64,000 nucleotides of DNA from UBA6623 sp965238125 (GCA_965238125.1 OZ250179.1:6758001-6822000), one strand, 5' to 3'. Shown: positions 9,026 through 19,694, counted from the first letter of the stretch. Notes: generated from the letters alone by a model not told the origin. Translations and numbers: made by a program.

Positions 9026-10691
9026 CCCGGATTTCCACTTTAGTTTCGGTTCTGCTAACCATCGGGTGGACTCGGACGCCTTTATTTATGCGGGCTTGAA
9101 AGCACTCAAGGCGCTGAGGAGATCAACACCCAATGGGTGAAAAAGAAAACAAACCGTTTCAGCTCACCTTCAATGGATTTCTCAAGGTCGATTTCCAAGG
9201 ATCGCGAGTCACCTCGGATGGCGGGCTGATTCTCATTCGCGAACTGGACGAACGACTCGGACTAGGCAAGCTGATAGACGAGCATCTGACGGATTCGCGG
9301 CAAGGCTCGAACAAGAAGTTCCCGTTCGTCGATCTGCTGCGACAGTCGGTCTACTCCCGCTTGGCGGGCTACGAGGATCTCAACGACGCCGTTCGTGTCT
9401 CCGCCGATCCAACCTTTCGGCTGATTGGCTCGAAGAAGAACTGGGATCGCGGCGCGGCGCTGACCTCCCGGCTGCAGAGCTTCGAGACCGCCATGCTCGC
9501 CGGCGACGAGAATCTGATCGGGCTGATGGCGGTGAACCGCGAGTTGATCGCGCAAGCCGAGGCCGGTGATGACTCCGCGTGCGTCGTGCTGGACATGGAC
9601 TCTACCGAGAGCCCCGTCCACGGCCGGCAGGAAGGCAGCGCCTACAACGGCCACTTCGAGTCGGTCTGCTACCACCCACTGTTGCTGTTCAACCAGCACG
9701 GCGATTGCTTGGCGGCAAAGTTGCGACCGGGCAACGTGTCCAGCGCCGAGGACTGGGACGAGCTGCTGCTGCCGGAAATCGAACGCCAACAGGCGGAGGG
9801 CAAACAGGTGACGTTCCGGGCCGATGCCGCCTTCGCCAAGCCGGATATTTACGAGACGTTGGAGGAGCGCGGCGTGGACTACGTGATTCGCATCCCGGCC
9901 AACAAGAGCCTGGAGCTGGAGATCGAAGATATCCTGTTTCGTCCGCCGGGCAGGCCGAGCGCAAAGCCCCTGGTGCGCTACAGGAGCTTTCGGTATCAGG
10001 CCGCGAGCTGGTCGAAGTCCCGGCGGGTTGTTGCGAAGGTCGAGCATCACCAAGGTGAGTTGTTTCCTCGCGTCGGTTTCATCGTCACGAGCATGGCCTT
10101 GCCGAGCCGCTCGCTGGTGCGGTTCTACAACAAGCGCGGCACGGCGGAGCAGTGGATCAAGGAAGGCAAACAAGCGACGCATTGGACAAGGCTGTCATGC
10201 CATCGGTTCCGGGCCAACGAAGTGCGACTGCAACTCAGCGTGCTGGCCTATAACCTGGGGAACCTATGGCGGAGGCTCGGGCTGCCGCAACGGATCAAGA
10301 GCTGGTCGCTGACGAGCTTGCAACAGCGGCTGATGAAGACGGGCGGTAGGCTGGTCAAGCATGCGCGGTACTATTGGCTGCTGTTGGCCGAAGGACATCT
10401 GAACCGGCGGCTGTTCGGCGACATGCTGCATAGGATCTGGGCGCTGCCTGTGCCGGGTGGGTAGCGTTGCCCGGGCGAGGATCAACAGTTTTTGGCTCCA
10501 AAAAGGTTTCGCAGGGAGCAGTGTCGGCCGGAGCGCCGTTCAGTCCGCTCAATCAACGTCTGTGAGCGGACGGACGAGCCCTGGCGCCTACCGGCGGAGG
10601 TGATGTGCAGGGTTCAGCGCGAAAAGACGTGGTATTCGGCGCAGCGGGGGTGTATCCTGTGACCGTGCCAGGGCCAAAATGGAAATCCTGG
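9026..10691 (+). mobile_element. IS1380-family element, copy 1
   Basis: The element is 1666 bp. Its left end CCCGGATTTCCACTTTAG matches the inverted right end CCAGGATTTCCATTTTGG, and it is flanked by a 5-bp target duplication CTTAT (9021-9025 and 10692-10696). It carries one transposase gene. The second copy at 18029 differs by only two bases that I could find (9578 and 10662). Confidence 0.93.
9133..10464 (+). CDS. IS1380-family transposase
   Basis: A 443-residue DDE transposase. The first Asp is in VVLDMDSTESPVHG, the second in FRADAAFAKP and the Glu in KRGTAEQWIKEGKQ, all with family-typical spacing. It appears intact. Compared with the second copy it has Ala instead of Glu three residues before the VVLDMD motif (codon at 9577-9579), next to the first catalytic Asp, so the copies might differ in activity. 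Confidence 0.95.
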   Translation: MGEKENKPFQLTFNGFLKVDFQGSRVTSDGGLILIRELDERLGLGKLIDEHLTDSRQGSNKKFPFVDLLRQSVYSRLAGYEDLNDAVRVSADPTFRLIGSKKNWDRGAALTSRLQSFETAMLAGDENLIGLMAVNRELIAQAEAGDDSACVVLDMDSTESPVHGRQEGSAYNGHFESVCYHPLLLFNQHGDCLAAKLRPGNVSSAEDWDELLLPEIERQQAEGKQVTFRADAAFAKPDIYETLEERGVDYVIRIPANKSLELEIEDILFRPPGRPSAKPLVRYRSFRYQAASWSKSRRVVAKVEHHQGELFPRVGFIVTSMALPSRSLVRFYNKRGTAEQWIKEGKQATHWTRLSCHRFRANEVRLQLSVLAYNLGNLWRRLGLPQRIKSWSLTSLQQRLMKTGGRLVKHARYYWLLLAEGHLNRRLFGDMLHRIWALPVPGG

Positions 10692-10925
10692 CTTATAGGT
10701 GTAAACACCTATTTCATCCAGTACTACGGTTTCCGAAATTGAATCGATAGATTCATTGACTAAAGTTAAGTGCCGAACCGAAGATAGTGTTTACTCATCT
10801 ATTTACAGCCGGGGGAAGTAAGACATGGCAACGCAAACCGATATCGCCGTACTCTTCGACGAATTGAGCCGTCATGGGGCTGTGATCTCCGAGCATCTAC
10901 CTACTGAGTCTCGCATAATATACTG

Positions 10926-11977
10926 TCAATCGAGACAAAGAGAAGACTGTTTCCAGAAAGCGGTAATCAAGCGCGGTTTGCGGCGCATTCGCCGCAGCGC
11001 TTTGCGGGCGCGCTCGTCGAGTTCCCAGTAGTCCTTCGGGCAGACGTTGGGCAACTCGTGCTGCTTCCAGTACGCCCAAATGTATTCCACCGGGTTCAAC
11101 TCCGGCGCATAGGGCGGCAAGTACTCCGTTGCGATGTGATCCTCGGAGAGCTGGATGAACTCCCGCACCAGGCGGCTGCGGTGCGCCGGCAGCCGGTCCC
11201 AGACGATCAGCAGTGGGCCGTCGATGTGGCGCACCAAAGCCTTCAGGAAGTCGATGACCTCCAGCTCGCCGATCGCGCCGGGATAGAGCCGGAAGTAAAA
11301 GTTGCGCAACGTCAGCCCGGCCGACACCGACAGCTTGTCCCAGTTGAAGTTGAACTCCAACACCGGTGTCTCGCCGCGCGGCGCCCAGGTGCGGCAACGA
11401 TGCGGCTTCTGACTCAATCCGCTTTCGTCGATGAAGACGATCGTACGTTCTTCTTTGCGGGCTTTTTTTTAATGGCCGGCCAAGTCTTGCGCTGCCAGCC
11501 GCGGATGGCCTCTTCGTTGCGCTCCCGCGCTTTGCCGACGGGCCGTTGCGGGCTCCAACCGAGCGCCCGCAGGATCTTCCAGACATGGCCCTCGTGATAG
11601 CGCACGCCGAACTCGTCTCCGATCAGACGAGCGACCCGCGGACAGCTCCACAGCGGCGTCGGGAAGCCGTGCGCCTCGGGGCCTTCCAGCAGCAACGCCT
11701 CGAGGCGTTCGAGCTGCGCGGCGTCCAACAGCGGCTTACGGCCGGCGCGGCCGGCCTGGCGCAACCCGGCTTCGCCGTCACGCCGGTATCGTCGCAGCCA
11801 CTCGCTGACGCTTTGCCGCGCGACCTTCAATCGCCTCGCTGTCTCGGACTGACTACAGCCTTGCTCGACCAACCGGATCGCTTTGAAACGGCGCTTCTCC
11901 AGGGCCTCGAAATCCCGCCGTACGCCTTTTGTATTTCCCATACATACAAAGACGTACGTACCCCAAAAAGATGTCAC
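10926..11977 (-). CDS. IS630 transposase, two frames joined by -1 frameshift
   Basis: Frame one (11977 to 11414) holds two helix-turn-helix units (CSQSETARRLKVARQSVSEWL and a winged part). Frame two (ending at 10926) holds the catalytic core: Asp in IVFIDESGLSQ, Asp in LIVWDRLPAHR and Glu in YAPELNPVEYIW. Neither frame alone is a full transposase. A -1 slip on the A8 run joins them as ...AIKKK-ARKEERTIVFIDESG, about 350 residues, the usual IS630 length. Both halves seem intact. Confidence 0.85.
11460..11471 (-). promoter_or_regulatory. Programmed -1 frameshift site (IS630)
   Basis: On the minus strand the zero-frame codons read ATT AAA AAA AAG CCC, containing the slippery heptamer A-AAA-AAG. 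The -1 frame after it continues directly into the catalytic domain. Confidence 0.7.
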
Positions 11978-12369
11978 TTTATTTTGCGAGACTCAATAGT
12001 ACAAAATCGTCGTCAGGTCGAGTTCGAGGCATCGAACGGCGTGCATCGAAACGACATCCGACCACCGGCGAGGGCACGCTCCACTGGACAAACTCGTTCG
12101 GCGAACGTGGAACCTGCGCGGTCCAAGCTAGGGATATGAACGATAGCGGCATGCAATTGGAGATCACCACGCGAGTACCGTTCCCGTCGGTCGTTCGCTT
12201 ATTCGGTCGAACGTTGGAGTGCTTGGGCTACGTCCGGTATTGTCGCGAGGAAGGGGAAAAATTCATCCTCGGAATCGAAATCGCCGGCGAACCGTATCCC
12301 TGCCGTAACGGTTGGAAGAGTTAACACGGATTTCGAGTCATCGATTCGGCTCCCCCCGAGGCTATTCTC

Positions 12370-14133
12370 ATGGAGCTTTCTTTCGCCATCGTTTCTGTCT
12401 CGTTACGCCTTCTGGCAACAGCGTGGAGTGTGGTCGTAGTCTGGCGCACGGGGGACTGGAAACTCGTGTTCCTACCCTTGATGCTCGCTTTGACCGCGTC
12501 GCAACCACTGTTGCCCCACTTTCCCGCGGAACAATGGTCGGCGTTTCGGGTAGTGATCCTCAACGCGATGGCCGTTTTGGTTTTCTACATTCTGGTCCGA
12601 TGGTCTCAGTTCGGCTCGAAGAACAAGGTGCTTGGGCTCATGCTCGTGCTGGTGGCCGGGTATCAATTCGGTTCTTTTTTCATCGGAGAACCCATCCCGG
12701 CCGTCCTGGGGTCTGAATTGTCCGTGAGTTTCGCGCTGTGTGCGGGCGTGATCTTATCCGGGCGCGTGTTCGAACAACACACAAAGCTGAGTCATAGCGA
12801 CGCGCTTACCGGGGTTCCCAATCGTATCCGGTTCATGCAGTTGCTGAAAGCGGCCCACCGTCGAGCGAGAGCAAGGAAAGAGTATCTTTTTGGAGTTCTG
12901 TTCCTGGACCTGGATCGCTTCAAAATCCTCAACGACAAATTCGGTCACGCGGCGGGGGATCAGTACTTGATTTACATCGCGCAAAGACTCAAGGCCTCCC
13001 TGCGGCCGCGGGATACCGTGGCTCGCTTGGGGGGAGACGAGTTTGCGGTACTGCTCGACGGGTTGACCGAGCCCGCGGAAGCACAGAGCATCGTCGCTCG
13101 GTTGACAGCCAATCTGGAAGAACCCGCCAATTTACAAGGGCACGTCATATTCACCACGGCCAGCATCGGATTGGCTCTAAGCACGACGCAATACAAGCGA
13201 CCCGAGGACCTGTTGCGCGACGCCGACACGGCCATGTATCGCCAGAAGGCTTCTCAAAACGGCTATGACGAGATCGTGAACGTGCAACGACAGGTCCGCG
13301 CCAGTTCACAGCTACAGTTGGAGGCAGACCTAGAGCACGGCCTCCGGGACAAGCAATTTGTCGTCCATTACCAACCCATCGTGGCACTCCCCAGTGGCGA
13401 AATAACCGGTTGCGAAGCCTTGGTCCGCTGGGAGCACCCCACCCGCGGGTTGCTCATGCCGGCGGAGTTCATTCCGGCCGCGGAGAGCACGGGCTTGATC
13501 CTCCCAATCGGGGAGTTTGTCCTGCGCTCCGCCTGCGCCCAAAATCGAGCCTGGCGACAAGCCGCCTTGCCGTCGCTAAATATGTCCGTAAACGTTTCCG
13601 CCCGGCAGCTGTATAGGCAACAATTCGCGGACACGGTTTCCGAGATCTTGGCCGAGACCGGCTCGCCGCCCGATTCGATCGAATTGGAGTTGACGGAGAG
13701 TCTATTAATGGAGCACCCGGAAAAGGCTGCCGAGATGCTCACGAAGTTGAAGAATCTAGGCTTACGAATCGCGGTGGATGACTTTGGAACGGGTTACTGC
13801 TCGCTGAGCTATCTGCTCCGCTTCCCGCTACACACCTTGAAAATCGATAGAACGTTTGTCGACGGCCCCACGGGGGACGACCCGAGAAGCTATCACATTG
13901 TCGAGGCTCTGATCGCGCTCGCCCGCGGTCTAAACCTTGGAGTCACGGCCGAAGGCATCAGCTCGGATGATCAATTGACCACCCTAAAGTCCTTGCAGTG
14001 CAACCGGGGCCAAGGATACCTGTTCAGTCGGCCCGCGCCGGCTGAAGTTTTGACGCCCGCCCTGATCAAGCGGTCGAGGCCCCGTGCACAGGATGACCCG
14101 TCTTTGCTGCGTTTGCAAAAACAGCTCGCTTGA
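12370..14133 (+). CDS. Membrane GGDEF-EAL c-di-GMP turnover protein
   Basis: A 587-residue protein with about four N-terminal membrane helices (residues 1-135), a GGDEF domain (intact GGDEF at 221-225) and a C-terminal EAL domain. The RPRD motif five residues before GGDEF is a canonical inhibitory I-site. The EAL domain has EALVRWEHP, SVNVSARQL, ELTESLL, VDDFGTGYCSLSYL, LKIDRTFV and AEGIS, so both domains could be active. It would make and degrade c-di-GMP at the membrane. It lies 45 bases after the split PilZ gene and was probably co-transcribed with it. Confidence 0.92.
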   Translation: MELSFAIVSVSLRLLATAWSVVVVWRTGDWKLVFLPLMLALTASQPLLPHFPAEQWSAFRVVILNAMAVLVFYILVRWSQFGSKNKVLGLMLVLVAGYQFGSFFIGEPIPAVLGSELSVSFALCAGVILSGRVFEQHTKLSHSDALTGVPNRIRFMQLLKAAHRRARARKEYLFGVLFLDLDRFKILNDKFGHAAGDQYLIYIAQRLKASLRPRDTVARLGGDEFAVLLDGLTEPAEAQSIVARLTANLEEPANLQGHVIFTTASIGLALSTTQYKRPEDLLRDADTAMYRQKASQNGYDEIVNVQRQVRASSQLQLEADLEHGLRDKQFVVHYQPIVALPSGEITGCEALVRWEHPTRGLLMPAEFIPAAESTGLILPIGEFVLRSACAQNRAWRQAALPSLNMSVNVSARQLYRQQFADTVSEILAETGSPPDSIELELTESLLMEHPEKAAEMLTKLKNLGLRIAVDDFGTGYCSLSYLLRFPLHTLKIDRTFVDGPTGDDPRSYHIVEALIALARGLNLGVTAEGISSDDQLTTLKSLQCNRGQGYLFSRPAPAEVLTPALIKRSRPRAQDDPSLLRLQKQLA

Positions 14134-14456
14134 TGGGAAACGGCCCCTCATACCCGCACCCGCACGAGATGCGCCCGAGCGTCAATCCGTGTTGTTGAGA
14201 ACCGGCCCGCTGAGTCCCGCGACCGCGAGCAGGACTAAGCTCACCGCAACGAAACACATAGCGCCCGTCCGCCGATGGTTGGCGGAATATCGGGTTCCGT
14301 CCGGTAATCGGTTGGTTAGCAGCCTCGGGTGTGCGGTCTGAGCCGCCGAAAGCACGAACGGTTCAGGGTCTCGGCCCCGATGAAGGCCGGCATGTTCAGT
14401 GCGTCAAAAGCCGTCCACTCTACCGAAAGTTCGATCCGCGCCGAGCGTGCCGCACT
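14134..14456. other. Gene-free stretch
   Basis: Lies between convergent genes. The overlapping ORFs have no family features, and I see no strong terminator. Confidence 0.5.
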
Positions 14457-15050
14457 TCAAGGCCTCGATGCAACAGGTGAGGGGCGGTGGAGGTATTCAA
14501 CCGCTCCCGCGTGCCCGGAACTCCCGGTCACTTTCGCGTTGCCGTAGTTGCGAATCGCGACCACCCCGAAACTCGCCGCCGCGGCGCTGTTGGCGATCGT
14601 GAACGCCTTGTAGTGGTTTGCCTCGGGGTTTCTGCGCTGCGTCCACCACTGGAAGGCGAAGAACCCCCCTCCGACCGCGGCCTTGATGACGGCGGCCTTG
14701 CCGCCGCTGAAGGTTCCGTCGGCATTGCGCAATAAAGGGTTCAACTCGCGCCGGCCCATCGAGGAGTGGGCGTCCAGCAGGTTCACGGCGGCGAAGGCGA
14801 TCCACGAAGCGATCCAGGCCTTTTTCCAGCGCTTCTTGCCGCGCTCTCGGGAGTCCGCGCCGGCGCGCGAGGTCAGGTAGGGCCTATAACGCACCGCGGG
14901 AGCTTCGTAAGTGCTGTCCCGGTCGAAATCGAACGGTGCCGCGTCGGCCGCGTCGGCCGCTTGGGCCGGGGCGGGGACCATCAGCAATGTGCCCACGGTG
15001 AGGGCGCAAGCAAAGAAGAACTTCAGCGTGGTGAGGCACTTGGCAAACAT
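14457..15050 (-). CDS. Hypothetical secreted or membrane protein
   Basis: A 197-residue protein with an N-terminal signal peptide (hydrophobic stretch to VPAPAQA, about residue 30), followed by an acidic linker and then hydrophobic segments around residues 80-95 and 115-170. The segment AVNLLDAHSSMGRRELNPLLRNADGTFS resembles the 'D-x-x-S...G.xExNP' pattern of small membrane proteins of the DUF5658 type; here only DAHSSMGRRELNPLL is quoted as the core. An AAGGAG motif precedes the ATG. No function can be given. Confidence 0.7.
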   Translation of the reverse strand: MFAKCLTTLKFFFACALTVGTLLMVPAPAQAADAADAAPFDFDRDSTYEAPAVRYRPYLTSRAGADSRERGKKRWKKAWIASWIAFAAVNLLDAHSSMGRRELNPLLRNADGTFSGGKAAVIKAAVGGGFFAFQWWTQRRNPEANHYKAFTIANSAAAASFGVVAIRNYGNAKVTGSSGHAGAVEYLHRPSPVASRP

Positions 15051-15433
15051 GGCGGCTCCTTGTGCGACGCCGCCGGTTCAAAGTTCGGCCGGTTGATGTG
15101 GGCCGCCGGCGAGTCGCTTGATAGAGCCAGTTTGCGACAAGTCCTAGGCGAAACACATGACGCGAAAGCCACATTTCGTAACCGGTACCTATGAGGGGGT
15201 CTTATCCCGAAGGCACACTGGGTGCCGACAAGGCGAAGCGTCAAACCGACAGTGGTTACACCGGAGAGACAGATCGAGCGTTTGACGGTTGGGTGGTGAC
15301 AGGCACTCTTGCCGGTCCAAGTCAACAGTCGTGACCGGCTCTCAGCCGGTCACAGCGGAAGGGCTGCCGGGTTCGTGCCGCGGCGCGCGGGCACTCAAGG
15401 AAACAAAAACCGCCGACTTTCAGAAACAGGAGG
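15051..15433. other. Gene-free stretch with a hairpin
   Basis: Upstream of the hypothetical gene and downstream of the broken secreted-protein gene. The only clear structure is the hairpin at 15331-15353. Confidence 0.5.
15331..15353. repeat. Hairpin with CTC loop
   Basis: GTGACCGGCT-CTC-AGCCGGTCAC is a perfect 10-bp stem. It matches the shape and loop of the hairpins at 8685-8740. There is no T-run, so it is more likely a REP-type repeat than a terminator. Confidence 0.6.
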
Positions 15434-18028
15434 TCATTCCATCGCAATCGTGGCGATGTTTGATTCGTGCCCGCCGATGTTGACCAGAATGGATTGGTCG
15501 CCGCTCGGCGTGTAGAAACTCGGACGTATGTTCAGTTGCAAGACGCCCACCAGCCCCGGTGTCATGCCGAGGAACTGAATGTCGGCCTCGTGGCCCGCGA
15601 TTTGGACACTCGCATTGAGCGGCGCTCTGATGAGGGACGTTGCCGTGGCGGCCTGTCCGCTGGCGAGCATGGGGGCGATCGGCCCTTGGCCCGTCATGTA
15701 GACTGTGACGATCGTGTTGCGGTCGGCCGGATTGCTCGGTGTGATGAAATCGCCGCGCTGATCGGTCACGGCGGCTCGGCCGCCGTCGTAGGTGAAGATG
15801 CCCGGGGCTGCGTTCGCCACCGGAATGCTTTGCATCGCGCCGCGGGCACCGCTGTTGTCGACCGCGATCTTTACCAGCCCCATGCCCGCCGCTCCGAACG
15901 GCAGTTGGAAGTTGATCTGGTTGTCGCCGAGGTAAGTCAAGGGCGCTTCGGAAATCATCAATCCTTCCGGCGTGAAGACCAGAACGCGAACGCCGTTGAT
16001 CTGAGTTGGCAGCGTGTCGCTGTTTCGCCCAATGAAGGCAGCGGCAACGCCTCCTTCCGGTCCACCGAGGAAGCGGCCGAAGATGGAGCCCAGCGTGCCG
16101 CCCGCGAAATTCGGGGCGTAACTGGCCGAGTTGACAATCCCGCCGTCGAAAATCTCCGGTGTCGGGTTGGGCTGGGCGCCCAAAATCAGCGTCACCGGAA
16201 CCACGGCCGTATCCGTCGTCACGCCAACCGCCGTAAAGGTGATCGTCGCTACTTCGCCGATTTGCGCGGGCACGCCCTGCGTGTCGAACTGGACGCTGAC
16301 CTCCGTCGGCGTGTCGCCTTCCTCGGCGGAGAGCGAAACCTGGTCGGCGAGAGCGCCTTCCACGGTCGCTTCCCAGCGAAGTTCACCGCTCGAAGCGGTG
16401 ACGTTCAGTTCGATCGCTTCAGGGTTTGGGCCGGTCGCAACGCCGGCGAACGTCAGACTCGAGGGCAGGGCGCTAATGCTCTGGACCACCGGAGGTGTGT
16501 CGGCGGTGAGCAGCGCGAAATTGTCAATCGAATTCAGCTCTTCGCCCTCGGCCAAATCAGCGCTGATTTCAATGCGCTTGACGAACCCGAGCGTGGAGAA
16601 GAACGACTGGTCCCCCTCGACTCTTGTCCAAGCGCTCTCGTCCAAAAAGGCGGTTTGGCGACTCCATACATCACCCGGCAGCACACCGGTCCAGCGGAAC
16701 GCCGTATCCGTTCCGATAAGCAAAATTTCGACCGGTTTCATTGCCCCGGAAAGGGACTTATGACGATAATCGAATTCCAGACGCGGAGCTTCCATGCCGT
16801 GATAATTTCCCGTGTACGATTCGGGCACGACGAAAGCGTCCGGCGCCTCACCGCCGTTTTCGACGATCCGCAGGAAGCCTTCCGGGTTCCCTTCAAATTC
16901 ATTCCAGATCAACTGGGCGTTCTTGTCACCCTCCGTACCCATCTCGATCTGCTCCGACGCCGGGTAGTTCCGCGACCAACCGTCCATGCCGGCCGAAAAG
17001 GACGTGATCGCGGGCAGGACCGGCGTCGCGAAGTCACCCCGCACGAATAGCCTGACGTTGTCGAGCAGCGCTTGATTGCCGAGTGAGTTGTGGCTCGCGC
17101 GGATTTCAAGACGCTTGGGGTTCGAAAACACTTGCTCGAAGGCCATGAAGTTGCCCTCGAACACTCGCCAGTCGTGATCGAATAAGAAACCCAGTTGCCG
17201 TCCGGATCCGGCGGACCCAAGGGGGATACCCAGCGCCAAGACCCCTCTTCTCCGAATAACCGCGCCTCAACGAAGATGTTCCCCTCCTTGAACGCGGTAA
17301 GCGTCGTCAGGTCGAAAGTAAGGCGCGGCTCGTTGAGGGCGAGAAAATCGACGAGAAATTCGTCCGGGGCCACGAACCAGTCCTCGGCCGGATCACGGAT
17401 CGTTCGGATCAGAGCATAGCCGTCGGGATCCCCTCCGGTATTTCCGCCCGACGGGACAAACTCGATCGTGACCTTGTCGTCGCCAACGTTGGTTCCCGCG
17501 TAGGGGCTCTCCGTGTCATTGCGCGTCCAACCCTCGAGGTCCTCGTCAAACGTCGACTCGGCAATCGGTTTCACCGGATCGATCAGAGGACCCGAGACGG
17601 TCGCCGTCAGCTCTCCCTGGATCGGGCCGGTCGGAGCGTTGAAATAAAACGCGATGAAATACGTCCCGTCCTTCAAGCGGGGAAACTGCACCGTGTCGAC
17701 TTCGACGCGGGCTAGGCCTCGCGGATTGGGCTTCGCTCGAAAGTCGGCCAGGAAATTCCCCTCGCCGTCCGTACCGACGTCTTGGCCGAATTCGACGGCC
17801 AACTCGATGAGGGCCTCCGGGTCGGTCACGAAGTCCACAATCAGTCGCGTCGCCCCCTCGGGGACGAAGATCGTAAAGCTGTCGTCACCGGCGAGAAGAG
17901 TCCTCTCCTCTTCAATCTCAGGAAATTTTACGAAAATAGGATGCCCGTTCGTCAATGCCGTGGCGGCCGCCAGCGGGGCCACCGAGGCTAGGAGTAATAG
18001 GGCAATCAGACGCAAGAAGGACGTTAAG

Positions 18029-19694
18029 CCCGGATTTCCACTTTAGTTTCGGTTCTGCTAACCATCGGGTGGACTCGGACGCCTTTATTTATGCGGGCTT
18101 GAAAGCACTCAAGGCGCTGAGGAGATCAACACCCAATGGGTGAAAAAGAAAACAAACCGTTTCAGCTCACCTTCAATGGATTTCTCAAGGTCGATTTCCA
18201 AGGATCGCGAGTCACCTCGGATGGCGGGCTGATTCTCATTCGCGAACTGGACGAACGACTCGGACTAGGCAAGCTGATAGACGAGCATCTGACGGATTCG
18301 CGGCAAGGCTCGAACAAGAAGTTCCCGTTCGTCGATCTGCTGCGACAGTCGGTCTACTCCCGCTTGGCGGGCTACGAGGATCTCAACGACGCCGTTCGTG
18401 TCTCCGCCGATCCAACCTTTCGGCTGATTGGCTCGAAGAAGAACTGGGATCGCGGCGCGGCGCTGACCTCCCGGCTGCAGAGCTTCGAGACCGCCATGCT
18501 CGCCGGCGACGAGAATCTGATCGGGCTGATGGCGGTGAACCGCGAGTTGATCGCGCAAGCCGAGGCCGGTGATGACTCCGAGTGCGTCGTGCTGGACATG
18601 GACTCTACCGAGAGCCCCGTCCACGGCCGGCAGGAAGGCAGCGCCTACAACGGCCACTTCGAGTCGGTCTGCTACCACCCACTGTTGCTGTTCAACCAGC
18701 ACGGCGATTGCTTGGCGGCAAAGTTGCGACCGGGCAACGTGTCCAGCGCCGAGGACTGGGACGAGCTGCTGCTGCCGGAAATCGAACGCCAACAGGCGGA
18801 GGGCAAACAGGTGACGTTCCGGGCCGATGCCGCCTTCGCCAAGCCGGATATTTACGAGACGTTGGAGGAGCGCGGCGTGGACTACGTGATTCGCATCCCG
18901 GCCAACAAGAGCCTGGAGCTGGAGATCGAAGATATCCTGTTTCGTCCGCCGGGCAGGCCGAGCGCAAAGCCCCTGGTGCGCTACAGGAGCTTTCGGTATC
19001 AGGCCGCGAGCTGGTCGAAGTCCCGGCGGGTTGTTGCGAAGGTCGAGCATCACCAAGGTGAGTTGTTTCCTCGCGTCGGTTTCATCGTCACGAGCATGGC
19101 CTTGCCGAGCCGCTCGCTGGTGCGGTTCTACAACAAGCGCGGCACGGCGGAGCAGTGGATCAAGGAAGGCAAACAAGCGACGCATTGGACAAGGCTGTCA
19201 TGCCATCGGTTCCGGGCCAACGAAGTGCGACTGCAACTCAGCGTGCTGGCCTATAACCTGGGGAACCTATGGCGGAGGCTCGGGCTGCCGCAACGGATCA
19301 AGAGCTGGTCGCTGACGAGCTTGCAACAGCGGCTGATGAAGACGGGCGGTAGGCTGGTCAAGCATGCGCGGTACTATTGGCTGCTGTTGGCCGAAGGACA
19401 TCTGAACCGGCGGCTGTTCGGCGACATGCTGCATAGGATCTGGGCGCTGCCTGTGCCGGGTGGGTAGCGTTGCCCGGGCGAGGATCAACAGTTTTTGGCT
19501 CCAAAAAGGTTTCGCAGGGAGCAGTGTCGGCCGGAGCGCCGTTCAGTCCGCTCAATCAACGTCTGTGAGCGGACGGACGAGCCCTGGCGCCTACCGGCGG
19601 AGGTGATGTGCAGGGTTCAGCGCGAAAAGACGTGGTATTCGGCGCAGCGGGGGTGTATCCTGTGGCCGTGCCAGGGCCAAAATGGAAATCCTGG
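18029..19694 (+). mobile_element. IS1380-family element, copy 2
   Basis: 1666 bp, the same as copy 1 apart from two bases (18581 and 19665). It has the same ends and a different 5-bp target duplication, TTAAG (18024-18028 and 19695-19699), so it is an independent insertion. It lies in the signal-peptide region of the opposite-strand secreted-protein gene. Confidence 0.93.
18136..19467 (+). CDS. IS1380-family transposase
   Basis: 443 residues, with the DDE motifs VVLDMDSTES, FRADAAFA and KRGTAEQWIKEG intact. It differs from the copy at 9133 only by Glu for Ala just before VVLDMD. It is likely functional. Confidence 0.95.
   Translation: MGEKENKPFQLTFNGFLKVDFQGSRVTSDGGLILIRELDERLGLGKLIDEHLTDSRQGSNKKFPFVDLLRQSVYSRLAGYEDLNDAVRVSADPTFRLIGSKKNWDRGAALTSRLQSFETAMLAGDENLIGLMAVNRELIAQAEAGDDSECVVLDMDSTESPVHGRQEGSAYNGHFESVCYHPLLLFNQHGDCLAAKLRPGNVSSAEDWDELLLPEIERQQAEGKQVTFRADAAFAKPDIYETLEERGVDYVIRIPANKSLELEIEDILFRPPGRPSAKPLVRYRSFRYQAASWSKSRRVVAKVEHHQGELFPRVGFIVTSMALPSRSLVRFYNKRGTAEQWIKEGKQATHWTRLSCHRFRANEVRLQLSVLAYNLGNLWRRLGLPQRIKSWSLTSLQQRLMKTGGRLVKHARYYWLLLAEGHLNRRLFGDMLHRIWALPVPGG

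Larger units (their letters stand above)
10904..11996 (-). mobile_element. IS630-family element
   Basis: The ends are inverted repeats (CTGAGTCTCGCATAATATAC at the left, TTGAGTCTCGCAAAATAAAG at the right when inverted), flanked by TA duplications at 10902-10903 and 11997-11998. TA target use and the two-frame transposase identify the family. The element is inserted in the PilZ gene. Confidence 0.9.
10825..12324 (+). pseudogene. PilZ-domain gene split by IS630
   Basis: The 5' part (10825-10903) and 3' part (11999-12324) join in frame if IS630 and one TA copy are removed, giving a protein of about 134 residues. The C-terminal part looks like a PilZ c-di-GMP-binding domain, with basic residues in GIERRASKRHP and a RDMNDSGMQLEI segment that resembles the D-x-S-x-x-G motif with Asn in place of Ser. 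A GGGGGAAG ribosome-binding site precedes the ATG. The next gene is a GGDEF-EAL protein, so the pair probably formed a c-di-GMP synthesis and response unit. As it stands the gene cannot make the full protein. Confidence 0.75.

Noticed and set aside
15467..17050. Long forward ORF of over 500 codons
   Set aside because: It is the antisense shadow of the Solibacter-type gene in GC-rich DNA; its residues are Arg/Ala/Gly-rich without domain features. The same holds for long antisense ORFs over ilvC, cimA, hppA and the PQQ gene.
9026..19694. The two IS1380 copies as a composite transposon carrying the c-di-GMP genes
   Set aside because: Each copy has its own 5-bp duplication (CTTAT; TTAAG). A composite unit would have one shared duplication at its outer ends.
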